Origin: JAXDMU01 sp963762435 | GTDB taxonomy: Bacteria > Pseudomonadota > Alphaproteobacteria > ATCC43930 > CGMCC-115725 | Direction: 5' to 3' | DNA: 64,000 nt | Assembly (NCBI GenBank): GCA_963762435.1 | Contig: CAVXLN010000003.1 | Location: 248,001 to 312,000, forward strand | In this document: positions 1 to 8,213 of the stretch, piece by piece | Layout: the number at the start of each line of letters is the position of its first letter | Numbering within the stretch: the stretch's first letter is position 1 | Made by a program: the position numbers and the translations under genes | The notes under the pieces: generated by a model | What the model was told of the DNA's origin: nothing | What the model saw: the letters and a program-made list of their open reading frames with translations, nothing else | The model's database searches: none

Positions 1-1016
1 TCGAAGGCGTCGGCGACCCCGGCCTCCTTGGCCATCTGGCGGATATTGTTGCCGTAATCGACGGTCGGGATGCCCTGGCGATGAAACGCCAGCATGGCCC
101 GGACATGCTCCGCCATCGATGCCTTGGCCGCCGCCTCGACATCCTTGGGCGCCCGCTCGCGCCGCTCCTGCCATTGGGCGAGATCCCAGCCCTTCGGCAG
201 ATAGCCGTTGATCGGATCGTGCGCCGAGGTCTGGTCGGTGACGATGTCGGGACGGATGCCGCGCCGGAGGATCTCGGGATAAAGCTCGGCGGCATTGCCA
301 AGCAGCCCGACCGAGATCGGCTTGCCGGTCCGGCGCGCTTCCTCGATCAGGGCCATCGCCTCGTCGAGCGTCTGGGCCGCCCGGTCGAGATAGCCCGTCT
401 TGAGCCGCATCTCGATCCGGCTCGGTTGGCATTCGATGGCGAGGCAGGATAGGCCGGCCATGGTCGCAGCGAGCGGCTGTGCGCCCCCCATGCCGCCCAG
501 TCCCGCCGTCAGGATCCAGCGCCCGGTGAGATCGCCGCCATAGTGGCGCCGCCCGATCTCGACGAAGGTCTCGTAGGTGCCCTGCACGATGCCCTGCGAG
601 CCGATATAGATCCAGGAGCCGGCCGTCATCTGGCCGTACATCATCAGCCCCTTGCGGTCGAGCTCGTTGAAATGGTCCCAATCGGCCCAGCGCGGCACGA
701 GGTTGGAGTTGGCGATCAGGACGCGGGGTGCGTCCGCATGAGTGCGGAAGATGCCGACCGGCTTGCCCGACTGGACGAGCAGCGTTTCGTCGGCCTCGAG
801 CGTCCTCAACGCCGCCACGATCGCGTCGAACGCCTCCCAGCTGCGTGCCGCCCGGCCAATGCCACCATAGACGACGAGCTCGGAGGGATTCTCCGCCACT
901 TGCGCATCGAGATTGTTCATCAGCATGCGGAGCGGCGCCTCGGTCAGCCAGCTCTTGGCCGTGAGATGCGGCCCGCGCGGCGCCCGGATCACGCGCTGGT
1001 TGTCGAGGCGGCTCAT
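1..1016 (-). CDS. hutU: Urocanate hydratase, N-terminal part (runs off left edge)
   Basis: This enzyme performs the second step of histidine degradation, urocanate to imidazolonepropionate, in the cytosol using a tightly bound NAD. The visible 338 residues match the urocanase N-terminus: the start MSRLDNQRVIRAPRG, the stretch LLVQSGKPVGIFRTH, and the glycine-rich TAGLGGMGGAQPLA. The family is usually about 555 residues, so roughly 40 percent lies beyond the left edge. The ATG at 1016 overlaps the hutH stop by four bases (ATGA), so hutI-hutH-hutU is one translationally coupled operon. HutC from the divergent hutF-hutC unit is the likely repressor. Identity is very secure. Confidence 0.96.
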   Translation of the reverse strand, partial: MSRLDNQRVIRAPRGPHLTAKSWLTEAPLRMLMNNLDAQVAENPSELVVYGGIGRAARSWEAFDAIVAALRTLEADETLLVQSGKPVGIFRTHADAPRVLIANSNLVPRWADWDHFNELDRKGLMMYGQMTAGSWIYIGSQGIVQGTYETFVEIGRRHYGGDLTGRWILTAGLGGMGGAQPLAATMAGLSCLAIECQPSRIEMRLKTGYLDRAAQTLDEAMALIEEARRTGKPISVGLLGNAAELYPEILRRGIRPDIVTDQTSAHDPINGYLPKGWDLAQWQERRERAPKDVEAAAKASMAEHVRAMLAFHRQGIPTVDYGNNIRQMAKEAGVADAF

Positions 1017-2560
1017 GATTGTCTCCCCAGATCCGGCAAGAACTCGGCACCGGCGGCATCCGCCACGGCACCCGAGCGGACGAGCGAGGCCGCCGCCGCA
1101 ATGTCGGGCGCCATCAGCCGATCCTCCTCGAGATGCGGCACGCGCCGTCGCAGCAGGGCGCGCACGGCCTCGAGCGGCGCGCTCGATGTAAGCGGCGCGT
1201 GGAAATCACAGCCCTGGGCGGCCGCCAGCAGCTCGATCGCGACGATATTCACGGCATTCTCCGCCATGGGCAGCAACCGGCGGGCGCCATGGGTCGCCAT
1301 CGAGACATGGTCTTCCTGATTGGCCGAGGTCGGGATCGTGTCGACGCTGGCCGGCATGGCGCGCTGCCGGTTCTCGGCGACGAGCGCCGCCGCCGTCACC
1401 TGCGGCAGCATGAAGCCCGAATTCAACCCCGGCCGCGGCGTCAGGAACGCCGGCAGGCGCGACAGTGCCGCGTCGGTCAGCATGGCGATCCGCCGCTCGG
1501 CCAGCGACCCCGTCTCGCACAGCGCCAGCGCCGTGATATCCGCCGCGAAGGCCACCGGCTCGGCATGGAAATTCCCGCCCGAGATCACCTCGCCCGTTTC
1601 CGGGAAGACCAGGGGATTGTCCGACACGCCGTTGGCCTCCGCCGTCAAGGTTGCGGCCGTGTTGGACAAGAGGTCGAGCACGGCCCCCATCACTTGCGGC
1701 TGGCAGCGCAGGCAATAAGGATCCTGCAGCCGATCGTCGCCGGTGAGGTGCGAGGCTCGGATGGCGCTGCCGGCGAGCAGGCGCCGCAGAGCGTCGGCGA
1801 CGCGGATCTGGCCCGGCTGGCCGCGCAGCGCATGGATGCGCGGATCGAACGGCCCGTCGGAACCCCGCGCCGCATCGGTCGCGAGCGCGCCAGTCACCAA
1901 CGCCGCCTGGAAGCAGGTCTCGGCCTCAACGAGCCCGGCGAGCGCCAGCGCCGTCGAGACTTGCGTGCCATTGAGCAGCGCCAGCCCTTCCTTGGGTCCG
2001 AGTGCCAGCGGGGCGAGCCCGACCCTGGCCAGCGCAGCCGCGGCGGGCAGCCGCACGCCGGCGAGATCGATCTCGCCTTCGCCCAAGAACAACGCGGCGG
2101 AGAGATGGGCCAGCGGTGCCAGATCGCCGGAGGCACCGACCGAGCCCTGGCCGGGGACGACCGGCAGCAACCCGCGCTCCAGCGCCTCGACCAACCGCTC
2201 GATCGTGGCCGGCGTCACGCCCGAAGCGCCGCGTGCGAGGCTCGCCGCCTTGAGCGCCAGGATCAGCCGCACGACGGGCGCCGGCAAGGCGTCGCCCACC
2301 CCGGCCGCATGCGACAGCACGATGTTCCGCTGCAGCCTTTGCAGATCCTCGGCCTCGATCCGGACCGAGGCGAGCTTGCCGAAGCCGGTATTGATGCCAT
2401 AGACCGGCTCACCCTTGGCGACGATGGCGGCGATCGTGGCGGCGGCTGCATCGACCCGGCCGAAGCTGCCCCGATCGAGCTCAATCGCCGCCCCTCGATA
2501 GATCTGCCGCCATTCGGCATAGGCCGCTTCGCCGGGAACGAGCCTCACACGCTCTGCCAT
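1013..2560 (-). CDS. hutH: Histidine ammonia-lyase
   Basis: This enzyme deaminates histidine to urocanate, the entry step of the Hut pathway. The 515-residue protein has the usual family length. The self-processing Ala-Ser-Gly triad that forms the MIO cofactor is at residues 143-145 (GSVGASGDLAPL), and the active-site stretch YGINTGFGKLAS is at 54-65. I chose ATG 2560: longer upstream extensions lack family similarity and would run deep into hutI, whereas this start overlaps the hutI end by 16 bases. It is the second gene of hutI-hutH-hutU and ends by ATGA overlap with hutU. Confidence 0.97.
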   Translation of the reverse strand: MAERVRLVPGEAAYAEWRQIYRGAAIELDRGSFGRVDAAAATIAAIVAKGEPVYGINTGFGKLASVRIEAEDLQRLQRNIVLSHAAGVGDALPAPVVRLILALKAASLARGASGVTPATIERLVEALERGLLPVVPGQGSVGASGDLAPLAHLSAALFLGEGEIDLAGVRLPAAAALARVGLAPLALGPKEGLALLNGTQVSTALALAGLVEAETCFQAALVTGALATDAARGSDGPFDPRIHALRGQPGQIRVADALRRLLAGSAIRASHLTGDDRLQDPYCLRCQPQVMGAVLDLLSNTAATLTAEANGVSDNPLVFPETGEVISGGNFHAEPVAFAADITALALCETGSLAERRIAMLTDAALSRLPAFLTPRPGLNSGFMLPQVTAAALVAENRQRAMPASVDTIPTSANQEDHVSMATHGARRLLPMAENAVNIVAIELLAAAQGCDFHAPLTSSAPLEAVRALLRRRVPHLEEDRLMAPDIAAAASLVRSGAVADAAGAEFLPDLGRQS

Positions 2561-3759
2561 TGGCCTCTCCAGATCCGGGCATGAAGGGGATTGGCCCCGA
2601 TGCGATAGACCAGCTCGGCCGGTCGCTCGACATTCCAGACCGCGAGGTCGGCCGCCTTGCCGGTCTCGATCGTGCCGGTCTCGGCGGCAAGGCCCAAGGC
2701 GCGCGCGGCTTCGCGCGTGACGCCGGCCAGGCATTCCGCGACGGTAAGGCGGAACAACGTCGCCGCCATGTTCATCGCCAGCAACAGCGAGGTGAGCGGC
2801 GAGGAGCCGGGATTGCAGTCGGTCGCGACCGCGATCGGCACGCGATGCCGGCGCAAGGCCTCGACCGGCGGCTTGCGAGTCTCGCCGAGAAAATAGAAGG
2901 CGCCGGGCAGCAGCACGGCGACGGTGCCGGCGCGCGCCATCGCCGCCACGCTCGCCTCGCTGGTATATTCGAGATGATCGGCCGAGAGCGCACCGGCCTC
3001 AGCGGCGAGTGCGGCACCACCGAGATCCGACAGCTGGTCGGCATGGAGCTTGACCGGCAATCCCAGCGCGCGGGCCGCCGCGAACACCCGGCGGATCTCA
3101 GCGGGCGAGAAGGCAATTCCCTCACAGAAGCCATCGACCGCATCGGCCAGCCCCTCAGCCGCGATGGCCGGCAGGATCTCGGTGCAGATCCGGTCGATAT
3201 AGGCGTCGGATGTCTCGTCCGGCGGTACCGCATGGGCACCGAGATAGCTGGTTCTGACCGAGACCGGATGGCGCTGCCCAAGCGCTCGCGCCGCGCGCAG
3301 CATGCGGGCCTCGGTCTCGAGATCGAGGCCGTAGCCTGATTTGATCTCGATCGTGGTGACGCCCTCCGCCATCAGCTGCTCGAGGCGCGGCACGGCCAAT
3401 TCAATGAGTTCCGTCTCGGAGGCGGTGCGGGTCGCCCGCACGGTCGAGACGATGCCGCCGCCCGCCCGCGCGATCTCCTCGTAGGAGGCACCGCTGAGCC
3501 GCAGCTCGAACTCGCGTGCGCGGTCGCCGGCATGGACGAGATGGGTGTGGCAGTCGATGAGGCCGGGCGTCACCAGCCGCCCCTCGAGATCGATCACCTC
3601 GGCGCCAACCTGAGCCAACAGCACTTCGTCCCGCGGCCCCAACGCCGCGATCCGGCCATCGCCGATGCCCAGCGCCAGCCCGGACTCCGGTTCGGTCTCG
3701 GGGGCGCCGGGGCGGAGCGTCAGGAAACGGCCATTCGTCAGGATCCGATCGATCGGCAT
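2545..3759 (-). CDS. hutI: Imidazolonepropionase
   Basis: This metal-dependent amidohydrolase opens the imidazolone ring, giving N-formimino-glutamate, the third Hut step. The 404-residue protein has the expected length. The metal-binding His-x-His is at residues 71 and 73 (LIDCHTHLVHAGDR), preceded by the amidohydrolase signature GRLVTPG. The later GAHAVPP and ATDCNPGSS motifs also fit. It is the first gene of the leftward hut operon. The start ATG 3759 lies about 25 bases from the palindrome proposed as the HutC operator, which would place it under the same control as the divergent hutF. Confidence 0.97.
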   Translation of the reverse strand: MPIDRILTNGRFLTLRPGAPETEPESGLALGIGDGRIAALGPRDEVLLAQVGAEVIDLEGRLVTPGLIDCHTHLVHAGDRAREFELRLSGASYEEIARAGGGIVSTVRATRTASETELIELAVPRLEQLMAEGVTTIEIKSGYGLDLETEARMLRAARALGQRHPVSVRTSYLGAHAVPPDETSDAYIDRICTEILPAIAAEGLADAVDGFCEGIAFSPAEIRRVFAAARALGLPVKLHADQLSDLGGAALAAEAGALSADHLEYTSEASVAAMARAGTVAVLLPGAFYFLGETRKPPVEALRRHRVPIAVATDCNPGSSPLTSLLLAMNMAATLFRLTVAECLAGVTREAARALGLAAETGTIETGKAADLAVWNVERPAELVYRIGANPLHARIWRGQWQSV

Positions 3760-3784
3760 GATCCGCTTGGCCTCAGGACTCTAA

Positions 3785-3798
3785 TTGTCTATACATAA
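3785..3798. promoter_or_regulatory. Candidate HutC operator between hutI and hutF
   Basis: The sequence TTGTCTATACATAA matches its reverse complement at 10 of 14 positions. HutC repressors of the GntR family are known to bind AT-rich palindromes with a TATA-like centre. It sits in the 43-base gap between the hutI and hutF starts, so one repressor dimer could block both promoters. Assignment rests on position, symmetry and the presence of hutC downstream; it has no experimental support here. Confidence 0.5.
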
Positions 3799-3802
3799 TC
3801 CG

Positions 3803-5179
3803 ATGAGCCGGTCCGACAGCAAGCTCTATTTTCCCGATGCGCTGACCTCCGAAGGCTGGCGCCGCAACGTCGTCATCATCGTCGCCGACGGCGTCATTCA
3901 GTCGATCGAGTCAGGTCTCGCCGCTCCGAGCGACGCCATCCGCCATCGCGGCGCAGCCCTGCCCGGCATGGGCAATCTGCACAGCCACGCCTTCCAGCGC
4001 GGCATGGCCGGCCTGAGCGAGCGCGGCGGCCCCGCCGACGATCATTTCTGGTCCTGGCGCGAGGTGATGTATCGCTTCCTCGCCGTGCTGACACCCGAGG
4101 ATGTCGAGGCGATCACGGCGCTGGCCTTCATGGAAATGCTGGAGGCGGGCTTCACGGCCGTCGCCGAGTTCCACTATCTCCACAATGACGCCGACGGCCG
4201 CCCTTATGCGGCACCGGGCGAGCTGACCGAGCGGATCGCCGCGGCAGCGGCCGAGACCGGGATCGGCCTTACCCTGCTGCCGGTCTTCTATGCTCATGGC
4301 GGCTTCGGCGGTGCCGAGCCGACACATGGTCAGCGCCGTTTCATCCAATCGCTCGACAGCTACGAAAGCCTGCTCGATGCAGCGCGCAAGGCTGTGGCGC
4401 CGCTCGTCGATGCGCGACTCGGTGTCGCCCCCCATTCGCTCCGCGCCGTGACGCCGGCCGAGCTCGATCGTCTCGTGGCGCTCGCCGGCGACGGCCCGAT
4501 CCATCTCCATGCCGCCGAGCAGATCCGCGAGGTCGAGGACTGCATCGCGGCGCTCGGCGCCCGGCCGATCGAATGGCTGCTCGACCATGCACCGCTCGAT
4601 CACCGCTGGTGCCTGGTTCACGCCACTCAGATGACCGCGGCGGAAACGAGCCGCCTCGCGCATACCGGCGCCGTCGCCGGCCTCTGCCCGGTGACCGAGG
4701 CCAATCTCGGCGACGGCATTTTTCCCGCCGTCGATTATCTCGGTGCCGGCGGTCGTTTCGGCATCGGTACTGATTCCAACATCGCGATCTCGGTCGCGGG
4801 CGAGCTTCGGGCGCTCGATTATGCGCAAAGGCTGCGCGACCGCGCGCGCAACCGGCTGGCGCCCATCGGCGGCTCAAGCGGCCGAGGTCTGTTCGACCGC
4901 GCCACCACCGGCGGGGCGCAGGTGCTGGACCGCCGGATCGGCACGCTCGAGCCCGGTGCCCGCGCCGACATCGTGGTGCTCGATGCCGATCACCCTTCAC
5001 TCATCGGCCGATCCGAGGACCGCATCCTCGATAGCTGGCTCTTCGCGACCACCGACCAGGCGATCGATACCGCCTATGTCGGCGGTGTCGCGGTCGTGAC
5101 CCAGGGCCGTCACCGGCATCGCGATGCGATCCTGGCGCGCTGGCGTGCCACCGCCGCGCGGCTCGCGGAGGCGCTCTAA
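3803..5179 (+). CDS. hutF: Formimidoylglutamate deiminase
   Basis: HutF deiminates formiminoglutamate to N-formylglutamate, so this organism uses the five-step pathway that needs HutG afterwards; hutG is not in the window. The protein has about 458 residues. The amidohydrolase metal motif His60-x-His62 (GMGNLHSHAFQRG) is visible, as are the conserved LHAAEQ and GTDSNIAIS segments. I prefer ATG 3803. A TTG at 3785 is in frame with an AGGA six bases upstream, but the family begins near this ATG, and the TTG lies inside the proposed HutC palindrome. If ATG is used the message has almost no leader. hutC follows after two bases. Confidence 0.93.
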   Translation: MSRSDSKLYFPDALTSEGWRRNVVIIVADGVIQSIESGLAAPSDAIRHRGAALPGMGNLHSHAFQRGMAGLSERGGPADDHFWSWREVMYRFLAVLTPEDVEAITALAFMEMLEAGFTAVAEFHYLHNDADGRPYAAPGELTERIAAAAAETGIGLTLLPVFYAHGGFGGAEPTHGQRRFIQSLDSYESLLDAARKAVAPLVDARLGVAPHSLRAVTPAELDRLVALAGDGPIHLHAAEQIREVEDCIAALGARPIEWLLDHAPLDHRWCLVHATQMTAAETSRLAHTGAVAGLCPVTEANLGDGIFPAVDYLGAGGRFGIGTDSNIAISVAGELRALDYAQRLRDRARNRLAPIGGSSGRGLFDRATTGGAQVLDRRIGTLEPGARADIVVLDADHPSLIGRSEDRILDSWLFATTDQAIDTAYVGGVAVVTQGRHRHRDAILARWRATAARLAEAL

Positions 5180-5181
5180 GC

Positions 5182-5931
5182 GTGAGCGACGAGGCGCTGG
5201 AGCTCGACGGCACCGGCCCGCTCTGGCAGCAGATCCAGCGCGCCATCGCGCGGCCGATCCTGAGCGGCGTCTGGGAAGTCGGCACGCGTGTGCCGTCCGA
5301 GGCCGATCTCATGGTGCGGTTCGGTGCCGCCCGGATGACCGTGCATCGGGCCTTGCGCAACCTGGCGGGCGACGGGCTGATCGTGCGCCGCCGCCGGGCC
5401 GGGACTGTCGTGGCCCTGCCGCCGCCGGAGCGGCCGGTCTTCGAGATCTGGGACATAGCCGCCGAGATCGAGGCAGGTGGCCAAGCGCACAGTTTCGATC
5501 TCGTCGAACGGATCGTGCTGAGCCCGGACGATCCGCGCCACGCCCTGCTTGATGGCGCCGGCGAGCTCCTGTCGCTGGCGCTCTGCCACCGGGCCGACGG
5601 CAAGCCGGCGCAGTTCGAGGAGCGACTGATCAATCTGGCGGCAGCACCAGCCGCGCGCACCGAGGATTTCGCCCGCATCCCGCCCGGCAGCTGGCTGCTG
5701 CGCCATATCGACTGGACCGAGGCCGAGCACACGATCACGGCCGGGGCCGCACCAGGCCCGATCGCGCGGCGCCTCGAGATCGAGGCACGATCACCCTGCC
5801 TCATCGTCGAGCGCCGAACCTGGAACGGCAAGGTGCCGATCACCTTCACCCGGCTTTGGCATCCAGCCGGCAGCCGCAAGCTGAGCGGCCGCAAGCTGAG
5901 CGGCCGCTTCATGCGTGTGCGCGAGCGTTGA
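5182..5931 (+). CDS. hutC: Histidine utilisation repressor, GntR/HutC family
   Basis: This DNA-binding repressor senses urocanate and controls the hut genes. The N-terminal winged helix of the GntR type is at about residues 10-75 (PLWQQIQRAIARPILSG, VPSEADLMVRFGAARMTVHRAL). A UTRA effector domain follows to the C-terminus, with the family ending ITFTRLWHPAGSRKLSGRF. The start is GTG 5182, two bases after the hutF stop, so expression is coupled to hutF and probably autoregulated. One oddity is a perfect 15-base tandem duplication at 5875-5904 that repeats the residues RKLSG in frame close to the C-terminus. Confidence 0.94.
   Translation: MSDEALELDGTGPLWQQIQRAIARPILSGVWEVGTRVPSEADLMVRFGAARMTVHRALRNLAGDGLIVRRRRAGTVVALPPPERPVFEIWDIAAEIEAGGQAHSFDLVERIVLSPDDPRHALLDGAGELLSLALCHRADGKPAQFEERLINLAAAPAARTEDFARIPPGSWLLRHIDWTEAEHTITAGAAPGPIARRLEIEARSPCLIVERRTWNGKVPITFTRLWHPAGSRKLSGRKLSGRFMRVRER
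5875..5904 (+). repeat. 15-bp perfect tandem duplication inside hutC
   Basis: The unit CGCAAGCTGAGCGGC occurs twice in direct succession, at 5875-5889 and 5890-5904. It is in frame and duplicates five residues near the C-terminus of HutC. It looks like recent slippage and does not break the reading frame. Confidence 0.9.
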
Positions 5932-6119
5932 GCGATCCGCAACTATCGCTATTTGTCCTACCTTGTCTTTTCTCGGTAAATTGAAACGGATAGCCGGGCT
6001 GCCGAGTAAAAACCGGACTTCATACAACTGCACTCGCGCATTCCCGCTTTATCCTGGAAATAAAGAACTCTTTCACCTTCCCGGCGATAGAAAGGCGGCC
6101 TGCCTTTGGAGATCTGTCC

Positions 6120-8213
6120 GTGCTCGACCGTCTGACCGTAAACATGCTGTTGAAGTCGGTGATTGCCGTGATGGCGACCATCGTCGTGCTGATGCTGGCC
6201 GGGAATTCCTGGACCGCCTGGCAGGGGCTGGGAGCGGCGCGCCGGATCGTGACGGTTGCCGACGCCTCCGCCAGCATCTTCACGGCGATGCACAGCCTGC
6301 GCGGCGACCGTTCGGTCATCATGCGCAATCTCAACAGCGCCGACATGATGGACAACGAAACCATCAAATATACGCATCAGCTTCAAGACGAGGAGATGCC
6401 GGCGATGCGGACCGCCGCCGATCTCGCGGCCGGCATCGACTTCGCCGATAAGGCCGAGCTGCTGCCGGAGCTGCAGCAGACGCTGACGAAGCTGACGGCG
6501 CTGCAGACCGAATCCTGGCAGGCGCTTGCCAAGCCGAAGGATCAGCGGCGCGATGGAATCGGCAAGGAATATTGGGACATCGAGACGGTGCTGCTGACCA
6601 ATCTCGACAAACTGTCGGAGCGGCTGTTCCGCACCGTGCGCCACGACGATGCCTTCATCGACGGGATGATGGAGCTGAAGCAGCTGGCCTGGATGGTGCG
6701 CAGCGTCGGCGGCGATGCCGCCTTCGTCGTCTCCTCCGGCCTCAGCGCGGGCAAGGTCACGCAGGAAGCCTATCTCAAATATCTGCAGAATCTGGGCGGC
6801 GCCGACACGGCCTGGCAGGCGGTCAAGGACATGGCCGCCGATGTCACCCTGCCGAAGAGCATCGGCGACGCGATCGTGGCCGCGGACAAGAGTGCCTTCG
6901 ATCCGGACTTCGCGGCATTGCGCGAGCGGCTCATCAAGGCGCTCATGAATGGCGACAAGCCGGAGATCACCGCCAATCAATGGGCGCCGATCACGGTCGG
7001 GCGCAGCGGCTCGCTGGTCGCGGTCGCGGATGCCGCCCTCGATGCGGCGCGAATCCATGCCCGGGCCGCCTGCGACAGTGCTGCCCTTCGGGTCGGCGTG
7101 CAGTTCACGCTCCTGATCCTGGCGCTCGCCATGGCCAGCGTCAGCATGATCGCGGTCACGCGCCGCGTGATCCGGCCGCTCGCTACCATCTCCAGCGCCA
7201 TGCGCAAGCTGGCCGGCGGCGACCTTTCGGCCGAGGCGCTCTATACCAATCGCCATGACGAGATCGGCGACCTCGCCTCCTCGCTCGGGATCTTCAAGGA
7301 AAATGCGATCGCCAAGGCCCGCATCGAGGCAGAGCAGAACGATCGGCGCGACCAGGCCGAGGCGCGCCAGAACGCCGTCGCTGACTATATCGCCACATTC
7401 GAGAAGGAGATTGGCAGCACGCTCGCGGCCTTGAGCGGGGCGTCGTCCCAGATGCGCAAGACTTCGGAGGATCTCTCGGCCACGGCAACGGAAACGAATG
7501 CCCGGGTCAAGACCGCGGCGGCGGCATCAGAGGATGCGTCCTCGAATGTCGAGACCGTGGCGGCCGCGTCCAACCAGCTCAGCGCGTCGATCAACGAGAT
7601 CAGCCGGCAGGTAAGCCAGGCGGCGACGATCGCCGGTCGCGCCGTGTCGGAGACCGAGCGCACCGACGGCACGGTCCAGGGCCTGGCCCAGACCGCCGCC
7701 CGGATCGGCGAGGTGGTGAAGCTGATCAGCGACATCGCCGGCCAGACCAACCTGCTGGCCTTGAACGCCACGATCGAGGCGGCCCGCGCGGGCGAAGCCG
7801 GCAAGGGCTTTGCCGTGGTGGCATCCGAGGTCAAGAATTTGGCCAGCCAGACGGCGCGTGCCACCGAGGAAATCTCGGCCCAGATCAAGGCGGTGCAGGA
7901 TGTGAGCCGCGACGCGGTCGAAGCGATCCAGGGCATCGGCGGCACGATCGGCGAGGTCAATCAGGTCGCCACCTCGATCGCGTCGGCCATCGAAGAGCAG
8001 GGGGCCGCGACCCAGGAGATCAGCCGCAACACCCAGGAGGCCGCCCGGCGCACGCAGGAAGTGTCGCAGAACGTCTCCGGCGTCGCCGACAATGCCGATG
8101 CCACCGGGGCGGCGGCCGAAGGCGTGCGCTCGGCCGCCGAGGCGCTCGGGCTCCAGGCCGAGCATTTGCGCGACCAGGTCGACACCTTCCTCAGCAAGAT
8201 CCGCGCGGCTTGA
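6120..8213 (+). CDS. Methyl-accepting chemotaxis protein
   Basis: This is a transmembrane chemoreceptor that would signal through CheA/CheW. The 697-residue layout is: a first membrane helix at about residues 9-31, a long periplasmic helical sensor of roughly 290 residues, a second membrane helix near 326-346, a HAMP domain just after it (RVIRPLATISSAMRKLAGGDLS), and a cytoplasmic coiled coil. The conserved hairpin tip is at about 535-572 (SDIAGQTNLLALNATIEAA, then AGEAGKGFAVVASEVKNLA). The ligand cannot be predicted, although proximity to hut genes makes an amino-acid or imidazole signal a possibility. The start is GTG 6120, as no better ATG exists. No che genes adjoin it. Confidence 0.93.
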   Translation: MLDRLTVNMLLKSVIAVMATIVVLMLAGNSWTAWQGLGAARRIVTVADASASIFTAMHSLRGDRSVIMRNLNSADMMDNETIKYTHQLQDEEMPAMRTAADLAAGIDFADKAELLPELQQTLTKLTALQTESWQALAKPKDQRRDGIGKEYWDIETVLLTNLDKLSERLFRTVRHDDAFIDGMMELKQLAWMVRSVGGDAAFVVSSGLSAGKVTQEAYLKYLQNLGGADTAWQAVKDMAADVTLPKSIGDAIVAADKSAFDPDFAALRERLIKALMNGDKPEITANQWAPITVGRSGSLVAVADAALDAARIHARAACDSAALRVGVQFTLLILALAMASVSMIAVTRRVIRPLATISSAMRKLAGGDLSAEALYTNRHDEIGDLASSLGIFKENAIAKARIEAEQNDRRDQAEARQNAVADYIATFEKEIGSTLAALSGASSQMRKTSEDLSATATETNARVKTAAAASEDASSNVETVAAASNQLSASINEISRQVSQAATIAGRAVSETERTDGTVQGLAQTAARIGEVVKLISDIAGQTNLLALNATIEAARAGEAGKGFAVVASEVKNLASQTARATEEISAQIKAVQDVSRDAVEAIQGIGGTIGEVNQVATSIASAIEEQGAATQEISRNTQEAARRTQEVSQNVSGVADNADATGAAAEGVRSAAEALGLQAEHLRDQVDTFLSKIRAA

